Assembly: GCA_946886925.1 (NCBI GenBank) | Contig: CAMPJQ010000010.1 | Coordinates: 1 to 16,742, forward strand | Direction: 5' to 3' | Length of the DNA: 16,742 bases | From: an uncultured Terrimonas sp. | GTDB lineage: Bacteria > Bacteroidota > Bacteroidia > Chitinophagales > Chitinophagaceae | In this document: positions 7,005-15,276 of the stretch, one piece after another | How positions within the stretch are numbered: the first letter of the stretch is position 1 | Layout: each line of letters starts with the position of its first letter | The notes under the pieces: generated by a model | The model's database searches: none | What the model was told of the DNA's origin: nothing | The model's input: the letters and a program-made list of their open reading frames with translations, nothing else | Translations under genes and position numbers: made by a program

Positions 7005-7604
7005 TTACAGTTCTTTGATCTTAATATTCTTCCATCTTACTTTTATTCCGCCGCCATCGTGTATCTGCAGGGCAATAAAGCCTTCGCCTTTACCAATTTT
7101 TTCGTCTTTCAGGGTAATCATTTCATGACCATTCACCCAGGTGGTTACTTCATCGCCAACAACCTTTAAACGATAGGTATTCCATTTGCCATACTTAAGA
7201 AATTTATCCTTTTCTGCTTCGGGTTTGATCAGCCAGCCGCGTCCATACGATTCATAAATACCGCCGGTATTGCTTCCCGGAGGGGCTACTTCTGCCTGCC
7301 AGCCGCTGATCTTTACACCATCAATGGAAGAGCGGAAAAAAATACCGCTGTTTCCTTCGGCATCCTGCTTGAACTGCAGGGTAAGATCAAAATCTTTGTA
7401 CTTCTTATCGGTAGACAAGTAACCATATGCTTTGTCGGGGCCGCTTTCGCAAATCAGCTCTCCCTTTTCTACATACCATTTTTCCGTACCATGAATGGTC
7501 CATCCCGTAAGATCTTTGCCGTTAAAAATAGATACGGCCTTTTGTGCAAACAACAATGTTGTGCTGAGCACTCCCGCGGTCAGCAATAAAAAAATCTTTT
7601 TCAA
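7005..7604 (-). CDS. Secreted DUF1080 (3-keto-disaccharide hydrolase family) protein
   Basis: A 199-residue single-domain protein with a clear signal peptide (MKKIFLLLTAGVLSTTLLFA, cleaved before QKA), so periplasmic or secreted. It has the DUF1080 landmarks: FNGKDLTGW at 27-35, NSGIFFRS at 85-92, GWQAEV at 101-106, GGIYE at 114-118, WNTYRL at 141-146 and a closing IHDGGG..VRWKNIKI. This concanavalin-like family includes hydrolases of 3-keto-glycosides, and members are abundant in Bacteroidota; the substrate here is unknown. The start codon is TTG: the codon just upstream in frame is TAA, and the next methionine is at residue 152. TTG is therefore the only start that keeps the signal peptide. 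The E2 gene lies 79 bases upstream on the same strand, and a strong terminator follows. Confidence 0.88.
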   Translation of the reverse strand: MKKIFLLLTAGVLSTTLLFAQKAVSIFNGKDLTGWTIHGTEKWYVEKGELICESGPDKAYGYLSTDKKYKDFDLTLQFKQDAEGNSGIFFRSSIDGVKISGWQAEVAPPGSNTGGIYESYGRGWLIKPEAEKDKFLKYGKWNTYRLKVVGDEVTTWVNGHEMITLKDEKIGKGEGFIALQIHDGGGIKVRWKNIKIKEL

Positions 7605-7664
7605 TTAATTTATGATTTATAATGATGAATGTAATGCCTAAACGGATCAGTCTTTCGTTCCGAT

Positions 7665-7680
7665 AATCTCAAATTTGAAA
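7665..7680. repeat. AT-rich repeat word with small palindrome
   Basis: AATCTCAAATTT (7665-7676) is identical to 4451-4462. Here it continues into TTTCAAATTTGAAA-like sequence with a CAAATTTG palindrome (7670-7677), four bases after the E2 stop codon on the minus strand. It has no T-rich tail typical of a terminator. It is probably part of a family of short intergenic words rather than a coding or mobile feature. Confidence 0.25.
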
Positions 7681-7683
7681 TTC

Positions 7684-9354
7684 CTACACCAGCATGGTTA
7701 CCGGGTTCTCTAAATATTTTTTAAATGTTTGCAGAAATGCGGCGCCCACAGCTCCGTCTACACTCCGGTGATCGCAGCTTAATGTTATTTTCATAATATT
7801 GCTTACGCCAAATCCATCGCCCTTTTTTACAACTGTTTCTTTAATGCGGCCCACAGCCATTATAGCGCTGTCCGGCGGATTGATAATAGCGGTAAATTCA
7901 TCAATGTCCATCATGCCCAGGTTAGAAATGGTAAATGTATTACCACTAAACTCATTGGGCTGTAATTTTTTATTGCGCGCCCTGCCACTCAGTTCTTTAC
8001 TTTCAGCAGCGATCTGGCTCAGCGATTTCTGGTCGGCAAAACGTACAACGGGCACAATCAACCCATCTTCAATGGCCACCGCTATACCTACATGAATATG
8101 GTGCCACTGGCGGATGCTTTCATTCATCCAGCTACTGTTTACCGCGGGGTGCTGACGCAAAGCCATAGCCGCGGCTTTTACCACCATATCATTAAAGCTT
8201 ATTTTAACAGGACTTATCTCATTCATCTGGGCCCGCGCAGCCATCGCATTATCCATCACAATTTCCATTGTAAGGTAGAAATGCGGTGCAACAAACTTGC
8301 TTTCGCTCAACCGGCGGGCAATTACCTTACGAATCTGGTTCAAACCGATATCTGTATATCCCTCTGTGCCGGGAGCGGCAGTAAATGCAGCCACAGCACC
8401 GGCAGCAGGAGCCGCAGCACTTTTTGCAGCAGCGGGCGTATAACTATCAATGTCTTTTTTTACAATCCTTCCCCCGTCACCGGAGCCCTGTACCAATTTC
8501 AGGTCAACTCCTTTATCCTTTGCAATTTTTTTAGCTAAGGGAGAAGCTTTAATTCTTCCGTCTCCATCGGATGCCGGAGCTTCGTCCGAAGATTGCGCTG
8601 CAGGCGCCGGAGCAGTGGCTGCGGGTGCTTCTTCTTTACCGGAAGCCGCAGGCGCCGGCTGTGCATCCTGGGGATTATTTAAAGAAGCCACCAATGCACT
8701 TACGTCCGTTCCCTCCTTACCAATAATAGCAATTACATCGTTTACTTTTGCGGCTTCTCCTTCAGGAGTACCCACGTATAATAAAGTACCATCCGTATAG
8801 CCTACTACTTCCATCGTGGCTTTATCAGTTTCAACGTCGGCAAGATTATCATCACTTTTTACTTTGTCGCCTACTTTTTTGTTCCATTTCACAATTTTTC
8901 CTTCCGTCATGGTATCGCTGAGCAAAGGCATGCGTATAACGGTAACGCCTAACTGTTCGGGTGTTACGGAGGGAGCTTCTTTTTTTGGAGTTTCTGCCTT
9001 TGGAGCTCCATTGGATGCGGGAGCTTTTTCGGCAGGTTTGGGCTCTTCTTTTTGCCCGGCTTCTTTTTTAGGAGCTTCGGTTGATGCGCTACCCAATGCA
9101 GCTTTATAATCTTCGCCCTCTTTGCCAATTACAGCAATTACTTCTTCCACTTTTACACTTTTGCCTTTTTCAACGCCGATGTATAATATGGTGCCCTCGT
9201 TATAGCTTTCCAGTTCCATAGTAGCTTTATCGGTTTCTACTTCGGCCAGCAGATCGCCGGGTTTAACTTTATCGCCTACTTTTTTATGCCATTCCACGAT
9301 CACGCCTTCCGTCATGGTATCGCTCATCCGCGGCATTTTAATAACTTCAGCCAT
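7684..9354 (-). CDS. pdhC: Pyruvate dehydrogenase E2, dihydrolipoamide acetyltransferase
   Basis: Core subunit of the pyruvate dehydrogenase complex. It carries acetyl groups on lipoyl-lysine arms and transfers them to CoA. The 556-residue protein has two lipoyl domains, each with an ETDKATME motif (lipoylated K43 and K178), joined by Ala/Pro/Lys/Glu-rich linkers (about 86-130 and 222-262). The peripheral subunit-binding domain at about 267-303 reads IKASPLAKKIAKDKGVDL and ends GRIVKKDI. The catalytic domain occupies about 335-556 with the active-site DHRSVDG (H529, D533). The first residues, MAEVIKMPRMSDTM, are typical of pyruvate rather than 2-oxoglutarate E2 proteins. The length fits a two-lipoyl E2. 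No E1 or E3 gene is adjacent, so the complex is encoded at separate loci. The upstream gap (9355-9530) must hold its promoter, but I find no exact TAnnTTTG there. Confidence 0.95.
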   Translation of the reverse strand: MAEVIKMPRMSDTMTEGVIVEWHKKVGDKVKPGDLLAEVETDKATMELESYNEGTILYIGVEKGKSVKVEEVIAVIGKEGEDYKAALGSASTEAPKKEAGQKEEPKPAEKAPASNGAPKAETPKKEAPSVTPEQLGVTVIRMPLLSDTMTEGKIVKWNKKVGDKVKSDDNLADVETDKATMEVVGYTDGTLLYVGTPEGEAAKVNDVIAIIGKEGTDVSALVASLNNPQDAQPAPAASGKEEAPAATAPAPAAQSSDEAPASDGDGRIKASPLAKKIAKDKGVDLKLVQGSGDGGRIVKKDIDSYTPAAAKSAAAPAAGAVAAFTAAPGTEGYTDIGLNQIRKVIARRLSESKFVAPHFYLTMEIVMDNAMAARAQMNEISPVKISFNDMVVKAAAMALRQHPAVNSSWMNESIRQWHHIHVGIAVAIEDGLIVPVVRFADQKSLSQIAAESKELSGRARNKKLQPNEFSGNTFTISNLGMMDIDEFTAIINPPDSAIMAVGRIKETVVKKGDGFGVSNIMKITLSCDHRSVDGAVGAAFLQTFKKYLENPVTMLV

Positions 9355-9457
9355 ACTATATATGAAATTTAAGTTTAAGATGTATTTAGAAGGTCGAAAT
9401 TAAGGCAAAAAGCGCAAATGAAATGAGACGGCACCTTTTTTATACTCAATTGAGGCG

Positions 9458-9533
9458 GTTAATCCTTATTAACAACTTATGCGGGTTATTGAGTAAGTAC
9501 AAATTAGGCAGACACTCCTGTTAATCCTTATTA
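9458..9533. repeat. 14-bp direct repeat upstream of the E2 gene
   Basis: GTTAATCCTTATTA occurs at 9458-9471 and again at 9520-9533, 62 bases apart start to start. The second copy runs into the stop codon of the amidohydrolase gene. A perfect palindrome CTCAATTGAG lies at 9445-9454. Two copies of one word upstream of a metabolic gene could be regulator sites for E2, or a small duplication. I recognise no regulator consensus. Confidence 0.4.
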
Positions 9534-10502
9534 TAGTTTAAACAGCTTTTTTGCATTTTCATAAAGCAGTTTTCTTTCAGTTTTTTTATTGTTCGACAAC
9601 TTCCTGATGGTGTCTATATCATTTGCCCCGGAACATTTACCAGAGGCAACCGTACCGAACGGATCCGGACAATCGCTTCCATACACTAATTTATCCTGGT
9701 GCCTTTCCAGGAATGTTTTCGCATGTGCTTCATCGCGTGTAAGTGCATTTAAACCCGATCCCGCCGACAGGTCGCCATACATATTCTGGTAATCGCTGAG
9801 ATAGCGGTCGGTAATGCCACCGGGGGCAACGGCACCTTTTGGATACATTACCGACTGGTCAGTATTATTTTTATCTATATTGGCCCACCAGGTTTGCGCG
9901 TGACCAATAAAATTTACCCGGGGATACTGTTCCAGTATTTTATAAAAGCGCTCAAAACCGTAATTGTACATTTCGTGCTGCCAGTGCATCAATACAGGAA
10001 CTTCATATTGCTGCGCCAGCCGGTATATCTTATGCATCTCCGGCGAATCGCACTGCACACCAAATTTCAATTCTCCGATTACAACCGCACCCAGCTTCAG
10101 GTATTTTTCAATTTCATAAGCAGCATCGGGCAAATCGGGCACTGCACATGCACCAAACCTGAAATGCTTTTTATGCTCTTTTGCAAACAAATAGGTTTCT
10201 GCATTGCCGCCTACCGATGCCTGCAAACCGTTAGAAATTCCCTCATGAGTAGAGGGAGAATTGACAGGCCTGCCCGCGGGAAGGAGTATAGTAGTAGTAA
10301 TCCCCATTGTCTCCTGGTGTGCGATCAATTGTTCGTCTGTTCGCGACACATAGTGAATATGCTGATGGATATCAATGACCGGTTCTTTTTTCTTTGCCGC
10401 ATTATTAGCAGTAAGATCGGCGGGCATTGCACTTCCTAATGCAAAAACACCGGCGTTCACTAAAAAACGACGCCGTGAATTGCTGTGGGATGTTTTACTC
10501 AT
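9531..10502 (-). CDS. Tat-exported amidohydrolase (amidohydrolase-2 family)
   Basis: A metal-dependent TIM-barrel hydrolase of 323 residues. The N-terminus SRRRFLVNAG (9-18) followed by a hydrophobic stretch is a twin-arginine export signal, so it should fold in the cytoplasm and act in the periplasm. Metal and catalytic residues are visible: HxH at H46/H48 (DIHQHIH), H173 (LMHWQH), H201 (IGHAQ) and D277 (YGSDCPDP). The family contains lactonases, decarboxylases and other C-O or C-C bond hydrolases, so the reaction is not fixed by motifs. It is the last of three minus-strand genes (symporter, alpha/beta hydrolase, this gene), with gaps of about 140 and 100 bases and no obvious terminator between. 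A shared catabolic role for an ester, lactone or aromatic-type substrate is therefore plausible but unproven. Confidence 0.82.
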   Translation of the reverse strand: MSKTSHSNSRRRFLVNAGVFALGSAMPADLTANNAAKKKEPVIDIHQHIHYVSRTDEQLIAHQETMGITTTILLPAGRPVNSPSTHEGISNGLQASVGGNAETYLFAKEHKKHFRFGACAVPDLPDAAYEIEKYLKLGAVVIGELKFGVQCDSPEMHKIYRLAQQYEVPVLMHWQHEMYNYGFERFYKILEQYPRVNFIGHAQTWWANIDKNNTDQSVMYPKGAVAPGGITDRYLSDYQNMYGDLSAGSGLNALTRDEAHAKTFLERHQDKLVYGSDCPDPFGTVASGKCSGANDIDTIRKLSNNKKTERKLLYENAKKLFKL

Positions 10503-10604
10503 CTGTTGATTTTTAAATAAACAATTAAGTCGCTTAAATAAGAAAATTCATCAATCTTCGGTAACCTTAGCTGCCCATTCATATCCTGCTGATAATATTC
10601 ATTG

Positions 10605-11714
10605 TCATTCTGCGGGCACCGGATAATGATGAAAAATACTGTCAATGAACCCGTATGCCTCTGTGCGTATTTCCTGCGGGAAATAATGATCACTATCAGG
10701 ATACCGTACACGAAGATGCTGTTTGGCTCCCAGAAAATCATACACTTTTGATGCGTTTAATATTCCTTCCTGTACTCCTTTTATATTAAAGTTCATATCG
10801 TGCAAGGGCGAATTGGAAAAGAAGGCACGCGGCGCAATGGCTGCAATCACTTCATCAAAATCAAATGGAATTTTATCAGGATCAAGATCATATTTATCCC
10901 GAATGAAGGGCATATATCTTTCCTGTGCCCAGGGCCATAATTTTCCACCATTCTTTTGAGCAGTTAATGTATCTCCGTTAAAATAATCGTGCATTAAAGT
11001 CCATCCGCAACTGGATACAATTACTTTTAAACGGGTATCAAAAGCCGCAGTGAACATAGCAGTATGCCCTCCGAGGGAATGTCCTATCGCCCCAATCCGG
11101 TCAGGATCCACATCGGGCCTTTGCTGCAGGAGATCTACGCAGCGTATGCCATCGAAAATACTCTTCATCGTTCCCGAAACATAGCGGTCTGTTTGGAAGT
11201 TATATTCTTTAAGATCACCGAAACCGGGATAATCCGGTGCAATAACGATAAATCCTCTTTCAGCCAGTTCTTTAGCGTAGGCCTGGTCATCTTTGCCGGT
11301 TTGGCCATCTACTATTTTTTTGCCGGGCATACCCGTTTCATGCAATGCAAGCATGGCCGGTAATTTCTTTATGATACCAGCCTGAACAGGAACATATAAA
11401 AGGGCAGGAAGGTGCTCGTTTTCGGCAACTGTAAAGTTTATAGTATACCTGGTGTACCCGTTTCCTGCCGAACTATCTATATATTGGATATTCATCGGGG
11501 GAAGATTGACCCGTTGGGGTAAATTTCCCATAACAAGCTGCATTTTTTTAAGGATCTCCGCTCTTTTTATTCCCCACTCGGCCTGCCTGTATATACTTCG
11601 CTCCTTACCGGCTGCATCTGTATAAGATAATAAACCGCTATGTTTACCCGCAACAATACAACTTCCGCCTGTACACATTACGAGAAGCAGAAAAAGCTGT
11701 TTTACCTCTATCAT
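10605..11714 (-). CDS. Secreted alpha/beta hydrolase (dienelactone hydrolase / acetyl-xylan-esterase-like)
   Basis: A 369-residue serine hydrolase with an N-terminal hydrophobic segment (about 5-22), so exported. A cysteine in GGSC could be a lipid attachment site, but the lipobox is poor. The core domain has HETG (125-128) for the oxyanion region, the nucleophile elbow GHSLGG (S213 in 211-216), a probable acid D306 (SPLHD) and a general base H343 (PDSDHYF). The long N-terminal part before the first core strand resembles large esterases of the Abhydrolase_7 / acetyl-xylan esterase type. These commonly remove acyl groups from plant polysaccharides or hydrolyse small esters. The neighbouring symporter and amidohydrolase suggest it prepares or processes a small organic nutrient. 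Substrate not assignable. Confidence 0.8.
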   Translation of the reverse strand: MIEVKQLFLLLVMCTGGSCIVAGKHSGLLSYTDAAGKERSIYRQAEWGIKRAEILKKMQLVMGNLPQRVNLPPMNIQYIDSSAGNGYTRYTINFTVAENEHLPALLYVPVQAGIIKKLPAMLALHETGMPGKKIVDGQTGKDDQAYAKELAERGFIVIAPDYPGFGDLKEYNFQTDRYVSGTMKSIFDGIRCVDLLQQRPDVDPDRIGAIGHSLGGHTAMFTAAFDTRLKVIVSSCGWTLMHDYFNGDTLTAQKNGGKLWPWAQERYMPFIRDKYDLDPDKIPFDFDEVIAAIAPRAFFSNSPLHDMNFNIKGVQEGILNASKVYDFLGAKQHLRVRYPDSDHYFPQEIRTEAYGFIDSIFHHYPVPAE

Positions 11715-11798
11715 TTGTTGTTTCTTTTAATGAATGGGCTTATCAGTATACGCCTAAAAAAACATACCAGTTTTATAAGGTTAAAGCATGCATCTGCC

Positions 11799-11821
11799 GC
11801 GCTGCAAATACAATGCGCTGC
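11799..11821. repeat. Short direct repeat GCGCTGC between symporter and hydrolase genes
   Basis: GCGCTGC occurs at 11799-11805 and 11815-11821, 16 bases apart, in the 137-bp gap between the symporter stop and the hydrolase start. The rest of this gap is AT-rich, with no promoter match or terminator that I can support. The significance of so short a repeat is doubtful. Confidence 0.2.
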
Positions 11822-11851
11822 CAATATTAAATACATTTGCTTCCATCATCT

Positions 11852-13324
11852 TTATTTCAATGTTGTTTTTTTTAGTGCTTCCATCAGGTCGTTTACCTTA
11901 ACGGGAACTGCCTTTGTCATTAATCCCACAACAATATATACCACTGCTGAAACGAGTGTAGGCAAACCTACTTCCAGTGCCAGACTGTTAAGCTGTATAT
12001 TTTTAGCAATAATAAAAGTGAATATTCCGGCAGCAATAGAAGCGATAGCAGCAACAGGTCCACTGGATTTGAATGCAGGGAGTAACCCAAGCAATAATGG
12101 TAATGCTGTTGGACCGAGCAATGCACCAAACCAGTTCACTATCAAACCCAGCACACCACCAAAGCGTTCATAATTAATGGCAACAACAATTGTGGCTATT
12201 GTAAACATAAAAGTAGTGATTCGTGCCGTGCGCAGAGGATGCTTATCGTTTGTAAATTTCTTAGATACCACAGGAAGTATATCTCTTGTAATAACCGCTG
12301 CAATGGTATTTACATCAGAAGATGTCATGCCCATGGTTGCCGCAAAAAGGGAAGCTATAACCAACCCAATCATGCCCTGTGGCAAAACTTCAAGCATCAA
12401 CCTTCCGTACGATGTGTTGGGATTATCAAGTCCGGGAATAATAACCGGCGCCGCCCACATCGGAAAAAAAAGTATAAGCGGCCAGATGAGATACAGATAA
12501 CCCGATAACCTGGCTGCTTTGGCAGCTTCTTTTTCTGAAGGTGAAGAAATATAACGCGTAGCAAGGCTCCAGCTACCCCCATTATAACTCAAAAAATAAA
12601 GCAGAAACATTACTGCAACAAAACCCGCAGTATAAGGATCGTTAAACAAATAACTGTGTTCCGGTGGCAATTGCTTCCAGATATCTGTTATAGAATCTGT
12701 TCCGTCAAGCCTTTTTACCACCAGTACAAACATAACTACTCCACCGAGCACCTGCACGATAAACTGTATCAGATCCGTGATGATAACTCCCCAAAGCCCT
12801 CCGAAAGTAACGTAAATAAGTGTAACGATACCTGAAATTAAAATCCCCTGAGTCATAGGGATCCCAGCTACTACATTCAGCAAAATACCTATAGCTGCCC
12901 ACTTTGCCCCAACATCGAACACTTTTAAAACAGTGCCGCTCCATGCCATGATTTGCTGCGTAACAAGATTATATCGTGTGCTGAGGTATTCAAGCGGAGA
13001 CTGTATCTGAAAGTTTTTTCGAAGCCTTACCCAATATGCAGGAAATATTTTTGCACTCACAATAATAGCTATAGCTACCGGAAAAGCCCACCACATATAC
13101 ATGGTGAAACCATGCGTGTACGCCACTGCCGCGTATGCTACAAACACAGCGCCGCTATGTCCCGATACATGATGGGAAATACCGGCCAACCACCAGGGTA
13201 ATTTTCCGCCGGCCACGAAATAGTCTTCCGGATTTTTACTCTTGAAATAGGACCATATACCGATAACGATCATACTCAGAAAAAAAAGTGCAACTACAAT
13301 GAGGTCAATTTTATGAAGTGCCAT
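11852..13324 (-). CDS. Sodium:solute symporter (SSS/SLC5 family)
   Basis: An inner-membrane sodium-coupled transporter of 490 residues with about 13 hydrophobic segments, starting with IVVALFFLSMIVIGIW. Family marks are the N-terminal YFVAGGKLPWW (35-45), the FGGLWGVIITDLIQ signature (174-187), and the ATMGMTSSDVNT segment (329-340), whose T334/S335/S336 match the conserved Na+-site serines of the LeuT-fold symporters. The length is slightly below the usual 500-550. The SSS family carries sugars, sialic acid, amino acids, organic acids and vitamins, and these motifs do not separate them. It is the first gene of the minus-strand run with the alpha/beta hydrolase and amidohydrolase, so it probably imports the product or substrate of those exported enzymes. 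The dnaX stop is 97 bases upstream on the same strand. Confidence 0.9.
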   Translation of the reverse strand: MALHKIDLIVVALFFLSMIVIGIWSYFKSKNPEDYFVAGGKLPWWLAGISHHVSGHSGAVFVAYAAVAYTHGFTMYMWWAFPVAIAIIVSAKIFPAYWVRLRKNFQIQSPLEYLSTRYNLVTQQIMAWSGTVLKVFDVGAKWAAIGILLNVVAGIPMTQGILISGIVTLIYVTFGGLWGVIITDLIQFIVQVLGGVVMFVLVVKRLDGTDSITDIWKQLPPEHSYLFNDPYTAGFVAVMFLLYFLSYNGGSWSLATRYISSPSEKEAAKAARLSGYLYLIWPLILFFPMWAAPVIIPGLDNPNTSYGRLMLEVLPQGMIGLVIASLFAATMGMTSSDVNTIAAVITRDILPVVSKKFTNDKHPLRTARITTFMFTIATIVVAINYERFGGVLGLIVNWFGALLGPTALPLLLGLLPAFKSSGPVAAIASIAAGIFTFIIAKNIQLNSLALEVGLPTLVSAVVYIVVGLMTKAVPVKVNDLMEALKKTTLK

Positions 13325-13421
13325 TTAAGCAGTTTGATGGGTGAAAAGAGCATATATCCTGCAACTCATTTATCAGCAAAACATTTTTCCTATCTAAAAC
13401 ATAGCCTGGGAAATGAACTGA

Positions 13422-15248
13422 TTAATAATCCAACTCTAATTTCAGGCGCTCTTTTAATTCTTTCACCAATGGATATTGCTCAATCATTTTAAGGTACTGC
13501 TCGCGGCTGGTGAGCGGTCGCTCCTGCCGTGCGCCGGTATCTGCGGCTTCCTCTATTTGAATAGCGTAGGACAGAGAGCGGTTATTATAAAAGGATTGGA
13601 GATGTTCTATTAATGTTCCGCGTTCCTGCTCAATAAATTTTTGCTGAATATTGCTTTCCACCACTATCTCAAAACTGCTGTTGTCCGCTACTCTTAACTG
13701 TGCCAGCTTAAAATTGGTAACGGCGGAATGATTTTTTTGTTCTGCCAATTTATCAATATATCTGCCCCAGGCTTCCTGCAGGTTTTCGGCTGTTAAGGGT
13801 TTTGCTGTATGATTAGCCTGCGTTTGGTTTTGCACAATCTGTTTGCGTATTTTCGACAATGCACCAAGAGTGGGTGTGGCTGTAACGGGCGCTTGTGTTG
13901 GTACTGCTTCCCTGGCTGGGGTTACCGGTTTTGATAATCCCTGACCATATGGCGTTTCTTCCTCTTCCACCACATTGCGCTCAATCATCAGTTTGGCATC
14001 ACCCGCCGGTTGCAGTTTGCTTGTAATAGCAGAAGCATTGCCTGCTAAAGCTGCATCCCCGAGTACTGCGGGTCTTATATTTTTAAATGCTACGGGTTTG
14101 GCTGCATCAGTTCGTTTTTTTTTAACAACACCGGCTTCATTTACCAGTTCTACAGCCTGACTCAGGTACGTAAGTTTTATGAGGGTAAGTTCTACATGCA
14201 GCTTCTTATTTCGTGCACCTTTATAATTGATCTCTGCTTCATTCAAAATATTCAGCGCGCTGATCAGCCATGCGGGTGAAATTTTTTGCGCTGTAGCCAC
14301 ATACCTGTCTTTAAAGCTTTCTACCACTTCAAGCAAACCCGCTATTTTTTCATCCCTGCACACAAGCAGGTTGCGCACAAATTCTGCAAAGCCATTCAAT
14401 ACCAGGTCGCCTTCAAATCCTTTCCGGTTAATATCATCATACAGTAACAGGGCGTTGCCCAAATCTTGCGCCAGCATGGCTTCGATGAGTTTAAAATAAT
14501 AATCTGCATCCAGTATGTTCAGGTGTTCTAATGTATTCTGATAGTTGAGCTCGCCATTGGTAAAACTCACTATCTTATCTAAAATACTGAGTGCATCCCG
14601 CATACAGCCCTCGCTTTTTTGGGCAATTACCTGGAGCGCAGCTTTATCTGATGTGATTTTTTCCTTGTCGCAGATCTCCTGCAAATGCTCAACGGTATCA
14701 TTGGGCTTAATTCTTTTAAAGTCGAATATCTGGCAGCGTGATAATATGGTAGGAAGTATCTTATGTTTTTCGGTAGTGGCTAAAATAAAAATGGCATAAG
14801 GCGGTGGTTCTTCCAGCGTTTTTAAAAATGCATTAAAAGCCGAAGAGCTCAGCATATGCACCTCATCTATAATATACACTTTGTATTTCCCGGCCTGCGG
14901 CGAAAAGCGCACCTGCTCTGTAAGCGTTCTGATATCATCTACGGAGTTATTGCTCGCCGCATCTAATTCATGAATATTAAGAGAGGCCCCGTCATTAAAT
15001 GATTTGCAGGAGTCGCACACATTGCAGGCTTCGCCATCGGCCTGCATGTTTTCGCAATTAATGGTTTTAGCCAATATACGGGCACAGGTGGTTTTACCTA
15101 CACCTCTTGGTCCGCAAAACAAAAAGGCATGCGCCAGTTGCTTGTTTTTAATCGCATTTTTTAAGGTAGTGGTAATATGCGCCTGTCCTACCACGGTATT
15201 AAAAGTCTGCGGACGGTATTTACGCGCCGATACAATAAAATTATCCAT
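13422..15248 (-). CDS. dnaX: DNA polymerase III subunit gamma/tau
   Basis: ATPase of the clamp loader that opens the sliding clamp and tethers polymerase and helicase. The 608-residue protein starts MDNFIVSARKYRPQTF, the canonical DnaX N-terminus. The frame is open another 128 codons upstream, but that part lies antisense to glpK and shows no DnaX similarity. Domain I has Walker A GPRGVGKT (46-53), a zinc module (C65, C75, C78, C81), Walker B IIDEVHM (126-132), sensor-1 LATTE and the arginine-finger SRC motif (170-172). Domains II and III extend to about residue 370. The rest is a tau-specific tail with a low-complexity linker and a conserved-looking C-terminal region that would bind polymerase or helicase. 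Codons 376-378 are AAA AAA AAA at the core/tail border and could produce a gamma form (described separately). Confidence 0.96.
   Translation of the reverse strand: MDNFIVSARKYRPQTFNTVVGQAHITTTLKNAIKNKQLAHAFLFCGPRGVGKTTCARILAKTINCENMQADGEACNVCDSCKSFNDGASLNIHELDAASNNSVDDIRTLTEQVRFSPQAGKYKVYIIDEVHMLSSSAFNAFLKTLEEPPPYAIFILATTEKHKILPTILSRCQIFDFKRIKPNDTVEHLQEICDKEKITSDKAALQVIAQKSEGCMRDALSILDKIVSFTNGELNYQNTLEHLNILDADYYFKLIEAMLAQDLGNALLLYDDINRKGFEGDLVLNGFAEFVRNLLVCRDEKIAGLLEVVESFKDRYVATAQKISPAWLISALNILNEAEINYKGARNKKLHVELTLIKLTYLSQAVELVNEAGVVKKKRTDAAKPVAFKNIRPAVLGDAALAGNASAITSKLQPAGDAKLMIERNVVEEEETPYGQGLSKPVTPAREAVPTQAPVTATPTLGALSKIRKQIVQNQTQANHTAKPLTAENLQEAWGRYIDKLAEQKNHSAVTNFKLAQLRVADNSSFEIVVESNIQQKFIEQERGTLIEHLQSFYNNRSLSYAIQIEEAADTGARQERPLTSREQYLKMIEQYPLVKELKERLKLELDY
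14107..14123 (-). promoter_or_regulatory. dnaX: Predicted slippage/frameshift site in dnaX (A9 run)
   Basis: On the coding strand nine consecutive A residues (14123 to 14115) form codons 376-378 in frame. They are followed by CGA ACT GAT. One extra A, or a -1 ribosomal shift, gives ACG AAC TGA, with the stop at 14109-14107 and a product of about 380 residues. Loss of one A gives a stop about eight codons later (about 385 residues). The site lies right after the clamp-loader core, where gamma ends in other bacteria. I see no hairpin within the 5-10 bases downstream that would stimulate ribosomal shifting, which favours transcriptional slippage as in Thermus dnaX. Confidence 0.6.
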
Positions 15249-15267
15249 GCCCCTGGTTCCGTTTATG

Positions 15268-15275
15268 CAAATGTA
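15268..15275 (-). promoter_or_regulatory. Candidate -7 element of dnaX
   Basis: Read on the minus strand this is TACATTTG, an exact match to TAnnTTTG, 20 bases before the dnaX ATG at 15248. No clear TTTG lies at the -33 position. The 10-bp word ATGCAAATGT that contains most of it (15265-15274) recurs at 15348-15357 in the same 145-bp divergent gap, on the glpK side, so both may be regulator or promoter sites. No equally good -7 match was found for glpK. Confidence 0.35.
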
Positions 15276-15276
15276 A

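Noticed and set aside
8092..9109. Plus-strand frames of 97-148 codons opposite the E2 gene
   Set aside because: They arise from the Ala/Pro/Lys-rich linkers of E2 read backwards; composition is abnormal and no motif is present.
10499..10741. 80-codon minus-strand frame between the amidohydrolase and the alpha/beta hydrolase
   Set aside because: It overlaps the 3' end of the hydrolase gene in another frame and has no recognisable features; it looks like a shadow.
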